DNA of 11,887 nt, taken from contig CAJTQE010000056.1 of assembly GCA_910578655.1 (NCBI GenBank), positions 253 to 12,139 on the forward strand. Reading direction: 5' to 3'. Shown here one piece after another: positions 6,110 to 11,887 of this stretch. Every line of letters begins with the position of its first letter. Position 1 is the first letter of the stretch. A program made the translations under genes and the position numbers. The stretch is from an uncultured Christensenella sp. Lineage in GTDB: Bacteria; Bacillota; Clostridia; Christensenellales; Borkfalkiaceae. A model generated the notes under the pieces. That model did not search any database. It was not told the DNA's origin and saw only the letters and a program-made list of their open reading frames with translations.

Positions 6110-8538
6110 GACTTGTATCTTGTTATATCGAAAATTTCGGAAGCATTAAACAGAAAAATTTCAAGTTCGGAAACCTTACGTCGTTTTGTGAGAAAAACGG
6201 TTACGGCAAAACAACGCTTGCCTCGTTTTTGCGTGCAATGTTTTACGGGCTTAAAGCGACAAGGTCAACCGATAAAGAGTTCGGCGACAGGGCGCATTAT
6301 TATCCGTTTGAGGGCGGTAAATTCGGGGGAAACCTCGTATTCGAAAAGGACGGAGCGACATATAAAATCGAGCGGTTTTTCGGCAGAAAAAGCGCGACGG
6401 AGGACGTTGTTGCGTTCTATAAAAACGGCGTACGGCAAACCGCTCCCGAAGACATAGGCAAGGCCGTTTTCGGAATGGACGAGCAGTCTTTTCTGCGCAC
6501 GGTGTTTATTACCTCCGCCGATACCGGGTCGGGCGCGACTGCCGACATAGGCAGAATGCTGAACGGTTTCGTGGACGACGCGGACTATGACGGCGCGCGC
6601 GAGCAGCTTGAAAAACTGCAAAAGGAATATAAGTTCAAAAGGGGCAAGGGCGGTAAAATAGACGACAAGCACGACGAGGTGCTGCGGCTTAAAAGCCAAA
6701 TAGAAAACAAGCGCGTAATAAGCGAAAATCTCGGCGAAAAGTATGGCAGGCGTGCGGCGCTGGAAAGCGAGATAAAAGCTCTTGACGAGGGCAGCCGCAG
6801 CTTGCGCGACAGAAAAGTTGTTTTGGAGAAGTGGCGCGTTTACGACGGTTATGTTGCGGACGCGGACGCAGAAAAACAAAAACTCGGGCAATTGACTGCC
6901 GAATATCCCTCGGGTATTCCTACTGTTGAGGAGGCAAAGGCGCTGAAAGCAAACGCCGACGCGCTTGCCGTCGTGAACGAGGGGATAGCAAATCTTGATT
7001 TCGGCGAAGAAAAAAAGGAAAGGCTTGCAAAGTTTGAAATATTATTTGCGGACGGCGTTCCCACGGAATGTCCGTCGGCCGATAATCTTATAAGACTTGA
7101 AACGGAGTGCGAAAATTTGGTTAAGCTTTCGCAAGGAAGTTCACCGGTCGACTTTCCCGTCGGCGTACCGGACGGGGACGAGGTCGAAAAATACGGCAGA
7201 AAAATTTTGTCGCTGAGAGAATCGAAAACTTCCAGACCCGTAGCAAGCAAAAAACTTCCGATTGCCGTTGCGATTGCCGCAGTAATAATAATCGGTATCG
7301 GCGCAGGGCTGTTTGCTTTAAGCGCGGTTGCGGGCGGAGCAGCCGTCGGCGTCGGGGCGGCGCTTTTGCTTACGGGCGCGTTTCTGTATTTTAAAGGTCA
7401 GTTAAACTCAATTAAGGGTACGGCGGACGGCGGACTTGAAAACGAAATTGCAAGTTTTCTCGTGCGGTACGGTTACTATTCGGGCGCCGGCGTAGAGGTT
7501 GACTTCAACAATTTATCGCGCGATTTGCAAGCTTATAAATCAGCCGCCGCAGACAGAGAAAGGATTACACGGCAGATAAACGAAAAACAGCTTGAACGGC
7601 AAAACGAGGAAACCAAACTTTTGTCATTTCTCAAAAGATACGGTTTCGAAGGGAAAAGCATTCAGTCTGATTTGATGCTGCTGCGCGAATCGGTTTCACA
7701 ATACACTGCACTGAACGAGGAAAAAATAAGTTTAAGCAGCCGCGCGCGCGAAAAACGCGAAGATAAGCAAAGGCGCGAACAGTCTATTGACGGGACGCTG
7801 AATAAGTATTCGTTACGACGGGCGTCTGACATCATTGCGCAGGCGGCGGAAATAGAGCGCGACAGTCGGGAAGCCGAAAGACTTCGGGCGCGTATTGCGG
7901 AGCTGCTGCAAAAAGCCGAAATTTTCAAACGGGAAAATTCGCTTGATATACGTCCCGACGGCGTCGGCGATACCGTTGATTTGGACGCCGCGCTTTCCGA
8001 AAAGCGCGACAGGCTGAGCCGGCTTGACAGCGAAATAAAAGACGACGAAACGGCGGTTGAAAAACTTCAAGAGCTTGAAGAGGATTTAAGTACTGCCGAG
8101 GAAGAAGAAAAGCGGTTTAAAAAGAAGCACGAGCTTATAACCAAAACTCTGGCTGTTCTTGAAGAGGCGGAACGCCGGCTTAAAGACAGGTACGTATTAC
8201 CCGTTAAAGACAGGTTTCTCCGTTATAGCGAGCTTTTGGAAAAGACGCTTGGCGAAAACGTCATCTTCGATAAAAACTTTAACGTCAGGTTTGAAAGAAA
8301 CGGCGAAGAGAAGAGCGACGGTCATCTCAGCGCGGGTCAAAAAAGTCTTTGCGCGCTGTGCCTCAGGCTTGCGCTTATAGAAAATATGTACAGTGAAGAG
8401 CAGCCCTTTATAATTATGGACGACCCGTTTGTGCATCTTGACGGCGAACATACCGCAAGGGCGCAGGCTTTGATAAAAGAACTTGCTTCCGACAGGCAGA
8501 TTATTTATTTCTGCTGTCACGAGAGCAGAAAAGTATGA
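6106..8538 (+). CDS. YhaN-like SbcC/Rad50-type ATPase with central membrane hairpin
   Basis: This 810-aa protein has split ABC-type ATPase halves at both ends joined by coiled coils. At the N-terminus the Walker A region is EKNGYGKTT (29-37), in which Glu replaces the usual first Gly while GKT is intact. A coiled coil follows at about 160-250. Residues 382-430 hold two hydrophobic segments, rich in Ile/Ala/Gly/Val, split by a short Gly/Ala turn. A long charged coiled coil runs at about 480-720. The signature LSAGQKS is at 741-747 and Walker B is IIMDDP, with D772 and D773. No CxxC zinc hook is present. Membrane segments in place of a hook are the mark of B. subtilis YhaN (about 963 aa), so this is more likely a YhaN type than a classical SbcC. 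With the upstream nuclease it probably forms a DNA-end processing complex at the membrane (inference). Confidence 0.9.
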   Translation: MRLVSCYIENFGSIKQKNFKFGNLTSFCEKNGYGKTTLASFLRAMFYGLKATRSTDKEFGDRAHYYPFEGGKFGGNLVFEKDGATYKIERFFGRKSATEDVVAFYKNGVRQTAPEDIGKAVFGMDEQSFLRTVFITSADTGSGATADIGRMLNGFVDDADYDGAREQLEKLQKEYKFKRGKGGKIDDKHDEVLRLKSQIENKRVISENLGEKYGRRAALESEIKALDEGSRSLRDRKVVLEKWRVYDGYVADADAEKQKLGQLTAEYPSGIPTVEEAKALKANADALAVVNEGIANLDFGEEKKERLAKFEILFADGVPTECPSADNLIRLETECENLVKLSQGSSPVDFPVGVPDGDEVEKYGRKILSLRESKTSRPVASKKLPIAVAIAAVIIIGIGAGLFALSAVAGGAAVGVGAALLLTGAFLYFKGQLNSIKGTADGGLENEIASFLVRYGYYSGAGVEVDFNNLSRDLQAYKSAAADRERITRQINEKQLERQNEETKLLSFLKRYGFEGKSIQSDLMLLRESVSQYTALNEEKISLSSRAREKREDKQRREQSIDGTLNKYSLRRASDIIAQAAEIERDSREAERLRARIAELLQKAEIFKRENSLDIRPDGVGDTVDLDAALSEKRDRLSRLDSEIKDDETAVEKLQELEEDLSTAEEEEKRFKKKHELITKTLAVLEEAERRLKDRYVLPVKDRFLRYSELLEKTLGENVIFDKNFNVRFERNGEEKSDGHLSAGQKSLCALCLRLALIENMYSEEQPFIIMDDPFVHLDGEHTARAQALIKELASDRQIIYFCCHESRKV

Positions 8539-8545
8539 GGTAAAA

Positions 8546-9167
8546 ATGAAAAACGTATTTATTTTCGACCATCCGCTTATCAAGCACAAAATAGCGATTT
8601 TGCGCGACAAAAATACGGAAATGAAAAAATTCCGCGAACTTATCGAAGAGATTACCACAATTATGACTTACGAAAGTATGCGCGACGTGGAGCTTGTGCC
8701 GGTGGAAGTGGAAACGCCGCTTGAAAAGACGGTGCAGTACAAGGTGAGGGAAGAGGGCATCGCAATAGTCCCCGTACTTCGCGCCGGGCTTGGAATGGTG
8801 AACGGCGTGCATAAAGTTTTTCCTACGGCAAGCGTCGGGCATATAGGAATGTACCGCGACGAAAAGACTTTAGAGCCGCGCGAGTATTATTGCAAACTTC
8901 CCGACGGCATAGAAAAAAAGACGGTGATTTTAATAGACCCCATGCTTGCAACGGGCGGTTGACGCACTCAACGCGCTTAAAAAGCGCGGCTGCAAAAATA
9001 TCAGGTTTATGGCTATAATCGGTGCGCCCGAAGGGGTGGAAAGGGTTGCTGCGGCTCACCCGGACGTGAAGATTTTCGTTGCCGCGCTTGACAGACAGCT
9101 TAACGAAAATGGATATATTTTGCCCGGTTTGGGCGACGCCGGCGACCGATTATTCGGTACTAAATGA
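8546..9167 (+). pseudogene. upp: Uracil phosphoribosyltransferase gene broken by an 8-bp deletion
   Basis: Intact Upp makes UMP from uracil and PRPP in pyrimidine salvage. The first part (8546-8962, 138 codons, SD GAGG 5 nt before ATG) ends at TGA just after the PRPP-binding motif DPMLATGG (131-138). The second part, in another frame from GTT at 8958 to the stop at 9167 (69 codons), continues with VDALNALKKRG and ends with GYILPGLGDAGDRLFGTK, the conserved uracil-binding end. Family members read LATGGSA followed by V/I at this point, so only Ser-Ala is missing. Adding 2 residues gives 138+2+69 = 209, the usual length of Bacillota Upp. That implies loss of 8 bp, most simply between two GGCGGTT copies. 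The truncated product would lack the uracil-binding end and should be inactive. An assembly or strain-variant artefact cannot be excluded. The rest of both parts looks under normal selection, so the break is recent. Confidence 0.88.
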
Positions 9168-9174
9168 AAAAATC

Positions 9175-9194
9175 AGGTCAACGGAGGTTGACCT
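9175..9194. repeat. Perfect 8-bp inverted repeat overlapping a -35 box
   Basis: AGGTCAACGGAGGTTGACCT has two 8-bp arms around a GGAG loop. It begins 7 nt after the upp stop. No T run follows, so it is a poor intrinsic terminator. Its right arm contains the TTGACC of the next promoter, which suggests an operator for a dimeric regulator, or a coincidence with a weak upp 3' hairpin. Confidence 0.75.
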
Positions 9195-9216
9195 TGTCGA
9201 AAATATATGATAGAAT
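9188..9216 (+). promoter_or_regulatory. Extended -10 promoter of the uL15-domain gene
   Basis: TTGACC (9188-9193), a 17-bp spacer and TAGAAT (9211-9216), with TG one base before the -10 (9208-9209), form a strong sigma-A promoter. The expected start is near 9223. A GGGGG-type SD (9238-9242) lies 8 nt before the ATG at 9251. The promoter separates this gene pair from the upp operon. Confidence 0.75.
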
Positions 9217-9250
9217 AATAGAAGTTTAATATACAAAGGGGGCGGATATT

Positions 9251-10318
9251 ATGGCAATATTCAAATTTTTGAAACGCCAAAACGACCGTGATACAACGAC
9301 GGCACCTGTTGAAGAGACGGAAAAACGCAACGACGGTTTTTCGCCTGAGGACGAAAACTGCGCAAATAAAGCCGAGCTTACTCCCGCGGACGTAAAGCCT
9401 GTCAGAACGGCGGACGGAAAAATATTTCTGAGAGTGCGCTATAACCGCAGTTATACCGCGAAAATCATTCAGTCGGTTGACAAACTTAAAAGCTATTACA
9501 GCGAAATTAAAAACGAATTTTCACGTTATAAAGTCAAGTCTCGCGTAAGTTGGCGTTACGAAACGTTCAAGACCGGCAGAAAATTGCTTGCAAGACTTTC
9601 AATCCGCGGAAAGACATTAAGTCTTTATCTCGCGCTTGACCCTGCGGCATATGCCGATACCAAATACAAAATAAACGACGTTTCGTCCGTTGCTAAAAAT
9701 GCGGAAGTTCCTCTCTTGTATAAGATTAAAAACGACAGGCGTTGCAAATATGCAAAGGAACTTATCGCGCAGGTTATGCAGGAAAACGGACTTGAAGCCG
9801 ATGCGGAAGCGAACGAGGATTATGCAAAGCAATATCCTTACGAGCCGCTTGAAAATCTTGTTGAGCGCGGACTTGTCAAACTGTTGAAGTGGAAAGAAAA
9901 CGCTTCCGATTCGGAAGAGAGCTTTATAGAAATTTCTCAGGAAGAATACGAGGAAATTGCAGATCTGACCGAAGAAATCGAAACAGTAGAGTCTATAACC
10001 GTTCCCGAGGCGGAAGAGCAGATTGACGACGAGGAAGTCGAAACTTTTGTAAACGAAAGCGAGAAAATTTCCGATAAAACCAAAAAGGCTATCGTAAACG
10101 TCGATACGCTCGGCAGATATTTCAATTCGGGCGAGGAAGTTACGCTTGAAGAGATTAAAAAACGAGTTCCGTCGGTCGGCGCAAAGACCACCTATATAAA
10201 GGTTCTTGCCCGCGGCAGGCTTGATAAGGCTTTAAACGTCGAGGCGGACGATTTTTCACCTGCGGCTGTCAAAATGATAATATTGACGGGCGGAACGGTG
10301 ACGAGAAAACGCAAATAA
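9251..10318 (+). CDS. Unknown protein with a C-terminal uL15-like domain
   Basis: This 355-aa cytoplasmic protein has no signal peptide or membrane segment. Residues 1-50 are polar and probably flexible. Residues about 55-182 form a compact, basic alpha/beta region with RVRYNRSYTAKIIQS, SRVSWRYE, RLSIRGKTLSLYLALDP and YKIKNDRRCKYAKELI; I do not recognise a named family. Residues about 185-275 are strongly acidic linker. Residues 278-351 resemble the C-terminal half of ribosomal protein uL15: VNVDTL, then SGEEVTLEEI, KVLARGRLDKALNVEA, FSPAAV and TGGT, in the same order and spacing as in uL15. The glycine-rich rRNA-binding N-terminus of true uL15 is absent, so this is not the ribosomal protein itself. 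An RNA- or ribosome-linked role is only a guess. The gene has its own promoter, and the next gene begins 36 nt later with no terminator between them. Confidence 0.85.
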   Translation: MAIFKFLKRQNDRDTTTAPVEETEKRNDGFSPEDENCANKAELTPADVKPVRTADGKIFLRVRYNRSYTAKIIQSVDKLKSYYSEIKNEFSRYKVKSRVSWRYETFKTGRKLLARLSIRGKTLSLYLALDPAAYADTKYKINDVSSVAKNAEVPLLYKIKNDRRCKYAKELIAQVMQENGLEADAEANEDYAKQYPYEPLENLVERGLVKLLKWKENASDSEESFIEISQEEYEEIADLTEEIETVESITVPEAEEQIDDEEVETFVNESEKISDKTKKAIVNVDTLGRYFNSGEEVTLEEIKKRVPSVGAKTTYIKVLARGRLDKALNVEADDFSPAAVKMIILTGGTVTRKRK

Positions 10319-10354
10319 ATTTTAGCAATAATATTTTACAGAGGTGATATACAA

Positions 10355-11095
10355 ATGGAATGGTTGAAAGAAGAATTATTTCTTATACCAAACTGGGCGT
10401 GGATTGCGATTTTTGCCGGCGTTGCCTGTGTGCTTATGGCGATAATAATCGTCGCCTGCAAAAAGGGCAGTAAATCGAAAAACACACCCGAACCGGTGTT
10501 GATGCCTGCTAATGAAGAAAAAGCAGAGAACACCGAAGCAGAGACGGTTAAAGAGGAAACCGTTACGGAACCCGTCAGGGAAGAGCCTGTCGTTTCCGCA
10601 GAGGCAGTTGAGGTTCAGCCCGAACCTGTCGTTGAAGAAGCTAAGAAAGAAGAGAAACCGGTAGAGAAGAAACCTGCCGCTAAAAAGACGACGACTGCGG
10701 CTAAACCCACGGCGGCAAAAACCACCGCAACAAAGACGGCTGCGGCTAAACCCGCGGCGGCAAAAACCACCGCAACAAAGACGGCTGCGGCTAAGCCCGC
10801 GGCGGCAAAAACTACCGCAACAAAGACGACTGCGGCTAAGCCCGCGGCAGCAAAGACTACGGCTAAAACCGAAACCAAGCCGGAGCCGACCTCCGTTGAA
10901 GATGACGGTGACGTAAAGATATACCACATTGCAAAGCGTGCGGAAGATAAAAAATGGGAAGTCAAGGCAGAAGGTGCGGACAAGGCGTTGAAGTTGTTCT
11001 TCACGCAGACCGAAGCTATCGACTATGCAAGAAAAACTTCCGGTAAGCGTCGCATAATCGTACATAAGGAAAGCGGCGGCACTCGCGAAGTGTAA
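10355..11095 (+). CDS. One-pass membrane protein with Lys/Ala repeat and DUF2188-like domain
   Basis: This protein is 246 aa. A single hydrophobic segment spans about 14-35 and is followed by KKGSKSK, so by the positive-inside rule the long C-terminal part is cytoplasmic. Residues about 41-105 are rich in Glu, Val and Pro. Residues 113-171 are a low-complexity repeat of TAAAKPAAAKTTATK type, like histone H1 tails. Residues 187-246 (KIYHIAKR, KKWEVKAEGADKALK, TQTEAIDYAR, IIVHKESGGTREV) match the pattern of the small DUF2188 domain, whose function is unknown. The basic repeat suggests binding to nucleic acid or another polyanion near the membrane (inference). SD GAGGTGAT lies 6 nt before the ATG. 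It is probably co-transcribed with the uL15-domain gene and ends at a strong terminator. Confidence 0.85.
   Translation: MEWLKEELFLIPNWAWIAIFAGVACVLMAIIIVACKKGSKSKNTPEPVLMPANEEKAENTEAETVKEETVTEPVREEPVVSAEAVEVQPEPVVEEAKKEEKPVEKKPAAKKTTTAAKPTAAKTTATKTAAAKPAAAKTTATKTAAAKPAAAKTTATKTTAAKPAAAKTTAKTETKPEPTSVEDDGDVKIYHIAKRAEDKKWEVKAEGADKALKLFFTQTEAIDYARKTSGKRRIIVHKESGGTREV
10691..10867 (+). repeat. 45-bp in-frame tandem repeat, about four copies
   Basis: Three full 45-bp units (10691-10735, 10736-10780, 10781-10825) and a partial fourth (10826-10867) encode 15-residue units of Thr, Ala, Lys and Pro. Units 1-3 differ at only a few bases, which suggests recent duplication or gene-conversion-like homogenisation. 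The copy number is likely to vary between strains and to be prone to collapse in short-read assemblies. Confidence 0.9.
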
Positions 11096-11098
11096 TTT

Positions 11099-11127
11099 AA
11101 AAAGTCCACGGCAGCGTGGACTTTTTT
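11099..11127 (+). terminator. Strong intrinsic terminator
   Basis: A 12-bp perfect stem (11099-11110 with 11115-11126) with GCAG loop ends in a TTTTTT run. It starts 4 nt after the stop codon of the DUF2188-type gene and closes the two-gene unit. The A run on the left makes it potentially bidirectional. Confidence 0.92.
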
Positions 11128-11173
11128 CGGTTAAGACGGGTAAAATTTGTTTATAAATTTAAAGAGGTGTAAT

Positions 11174-11887
11174 ATGACTAAGATAGATATTTTTTCAGGC
11201 TTTCTGGGCGCAGGTAAAACTACGCTTATCAAAAAGCTCATAAAGGAAGCTTATGCAGGCGAAAAGCTTGTTTTAATCGAAAACGAGTTCGGCGAAATAG
11301 GTATAGACGGCGGCTTTTTGCAGGACGAGGGCATTAAGGTAAACGAACTCAATTCGGGTTGTATCTGCTGTTCGCTTGTCGGCGATTTTGCCAAAGCTTT
11401 GCAAAAGGTTTACGATGAATACCGCCCCGACAGAATTCTGATAGAACCGTCGGGCGTCGGCAAGCTTTCGGACGTAATCCGCGCAGTTGAAAGCGCAAAT
11501 CTTGCGGACTGCAAAATCAATACCGGTACTGCGGTGGTCGACGCGGGTAAATGCAAAATGTATATGAAAAACTTCGGCGAGTTTTTCAACGACCAGATAG
11601 AAACAGCGTCATGCATAGTGTTCAGCCATGCAGACGTAACTTCGGCGGACAAACTTAAAGAGGCAGTGGAGTTGGTGCGCGCGCGCAACGTGCAGGCGAC
11701 TATTGTCACAACAGAATGGAATCAGCTTGACGGCAAGCAAATTCTTTCGGCAATGGAACATGCAAATACGCTTGAAACCGAGCTTGAAAAATTAGGCGAA
11801 GAACATCATCATCACGACGGGAAACACGAGTGCTGTCACGGGCATCACCACGAAGAGGAACACGAGCACTGTCACGGACATCATCAC
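11174..11887 (+). CDS. COG0523 (CobW/ZNG-type) metal-chaperone GTPase, 3' end cut off
   Basis: The frame is open for 238 codons to the window edge, so the C-terminal part is missing. COG0523 proteins use GTP to deliver metal ions, often zinc, to client proteins. The Walker A is GFLGAGKTT (9-17), the metal-binding CxCC motif is GCICC (C63, C65, C66), and a Walker B-like region ends in IEPSG (90-94). The position of the NKxD guanine-recognition motif appears as SHAD (151-154), with His in place of Lys. From residue 211 the protein is His-rich: 15 His and 3 Cys in 28 residues, as in many family members that bind Zn, Ni or Co. SD AGAGGTG lies 4 nt before the ATG. It follows a terminator and so has its own promoter; I could find only a weak candidate (TATAAA at 11152) and no clear Zur-type box. 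The metal is not determined. Confidence 0.92.
   Translation, partial: MTKIDIFSGFLGAGKTTLIKKLIKEAYAGEKLVLIENEFGEIGIDGGFLQDEGIKVNELNSGCICCSLVGDFAKALQKVYDEYRPDRILIEPSGVGKLSDVIRAVESANLADCKINTGTAVVDAGKCKMYMKNFGEFFNDQIETASCIVFSHADVTSADKLKEAVELVRARNVQATIVTTEWNQLDGKQILSAMEHANTLETELEKLGEEHHHHDGKHECCHGHHHEEEHEHCHGHHH
11825..11887 (+). repeat. Imperfect repeat coding for the His/Cys tail
   Basis: Two 27-bp copies (11825-11851 and 11861-11887), 36 bp apart, differ at 4 bases. Both encode HE[C/H]CHGHHH. The second copy ends exactly at the window edge, so more copies may follow. Confidence 0.8.

Noticed and set aside
8950..8965. Programmed +1 frameshift at GGT-TGA-C in upp, by analogy with the prfB CTT-TGA-C site
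   Set aside because: The UGA-C context and a GGGCGG just upstream are suggestive, but a +1 shift would give a product lacking Ser-Ala-Val in the PRPP loop. An 8-bp deletion restores both the conserved residues and the exact family length, and programmed shifting is not known to me for Upp.
9175..9194. Intrinsic terminator for the upp operon
   Set aside because: The stem is good but no T run follows (TGTCG instead). Overlap with the next promoter's -35 fits an operator better.
10376..11065. Minus-strand arginine/cysteine-rich frames opposite the Lys/Ala repeat
   Set aside because: They arise from the 45-bp repeat read in antisense; no start signal or known domain.
11807..11887. His-rich end as a cloning tag or vector sequence
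   Set aside because: The tail contains Cys, Glu and Gly in a degenerate repeat typical of natural COG0523 proteins, and the codons match the rest of the gene.

Overview
The window reads as chromosomal DNA of a Gram-positive bacterium of the Bacillota, probably an uncultured gut-type Clostridia (inference). The signs are strong GAGGTGAT-type ribosome binding sites, a TTG start, a lipoprotein signal peptide with a lipobox, a 209-residue-type uracil phosphoribosyltransferase, and an SbcCD-like pair of the membrane-anchored YhaO/YhaN type. There are no tRNA or rRNA genes, CRISPR arrays, insertion sequences or phage genes.

Left part (1-3977, minus strand): one very large surface lipoprotein (1302 aa), closed by an intrinsic terminator at its 3' side. 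It is a mosaic of seven Fn3/Ig-like repeats, OB-fold-like segments and two beta-rich domains. Its last domain is much richer in A+T than the rest of the gene. The 245-bp divergent spacer (3978-4222) holds two adjacent perfect inverted repeats, a possible minus-strand -10 box, and a good sigma-A promoter that lies almost on top of the next start codon.

Middle part (4223-9167, plus strand): a tight operon of a TtcA-like tRNA thiolase, an SbcD/YhaO-like nuclease, a YhaN-like ATPase and upp. The genes are joined by an SD inside a stop codon, an ATGA overlap and a 7-nt gap. The upp gene is broken at its PRPP loop, apparently by an 8-bp deletion between short direct repeats.

Right part (9168-11887, plus strand): an extended -10 promoter whose -35 box lies in a perfect dyad drives two genes of unknown role. 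One protein ends in a domain closely resembling the C-terminal half of ribosomal protein uL15. The other is a one-pass membrane protein with a histone-H1-like Ala/Lys/Thr/Pro repeat and a DUF2188-like C-terminus. After a strong terminator comes a COG0523 (CobW-type) metal-chaperone GTPase with a His-rich tail, cut by the window edge.

The points most worth a second look are the broken upp, the uL15-like domain outside a ribosomal gene, the mosaic lipoprotein with its compositional break, and the palindromic divergent spacer.
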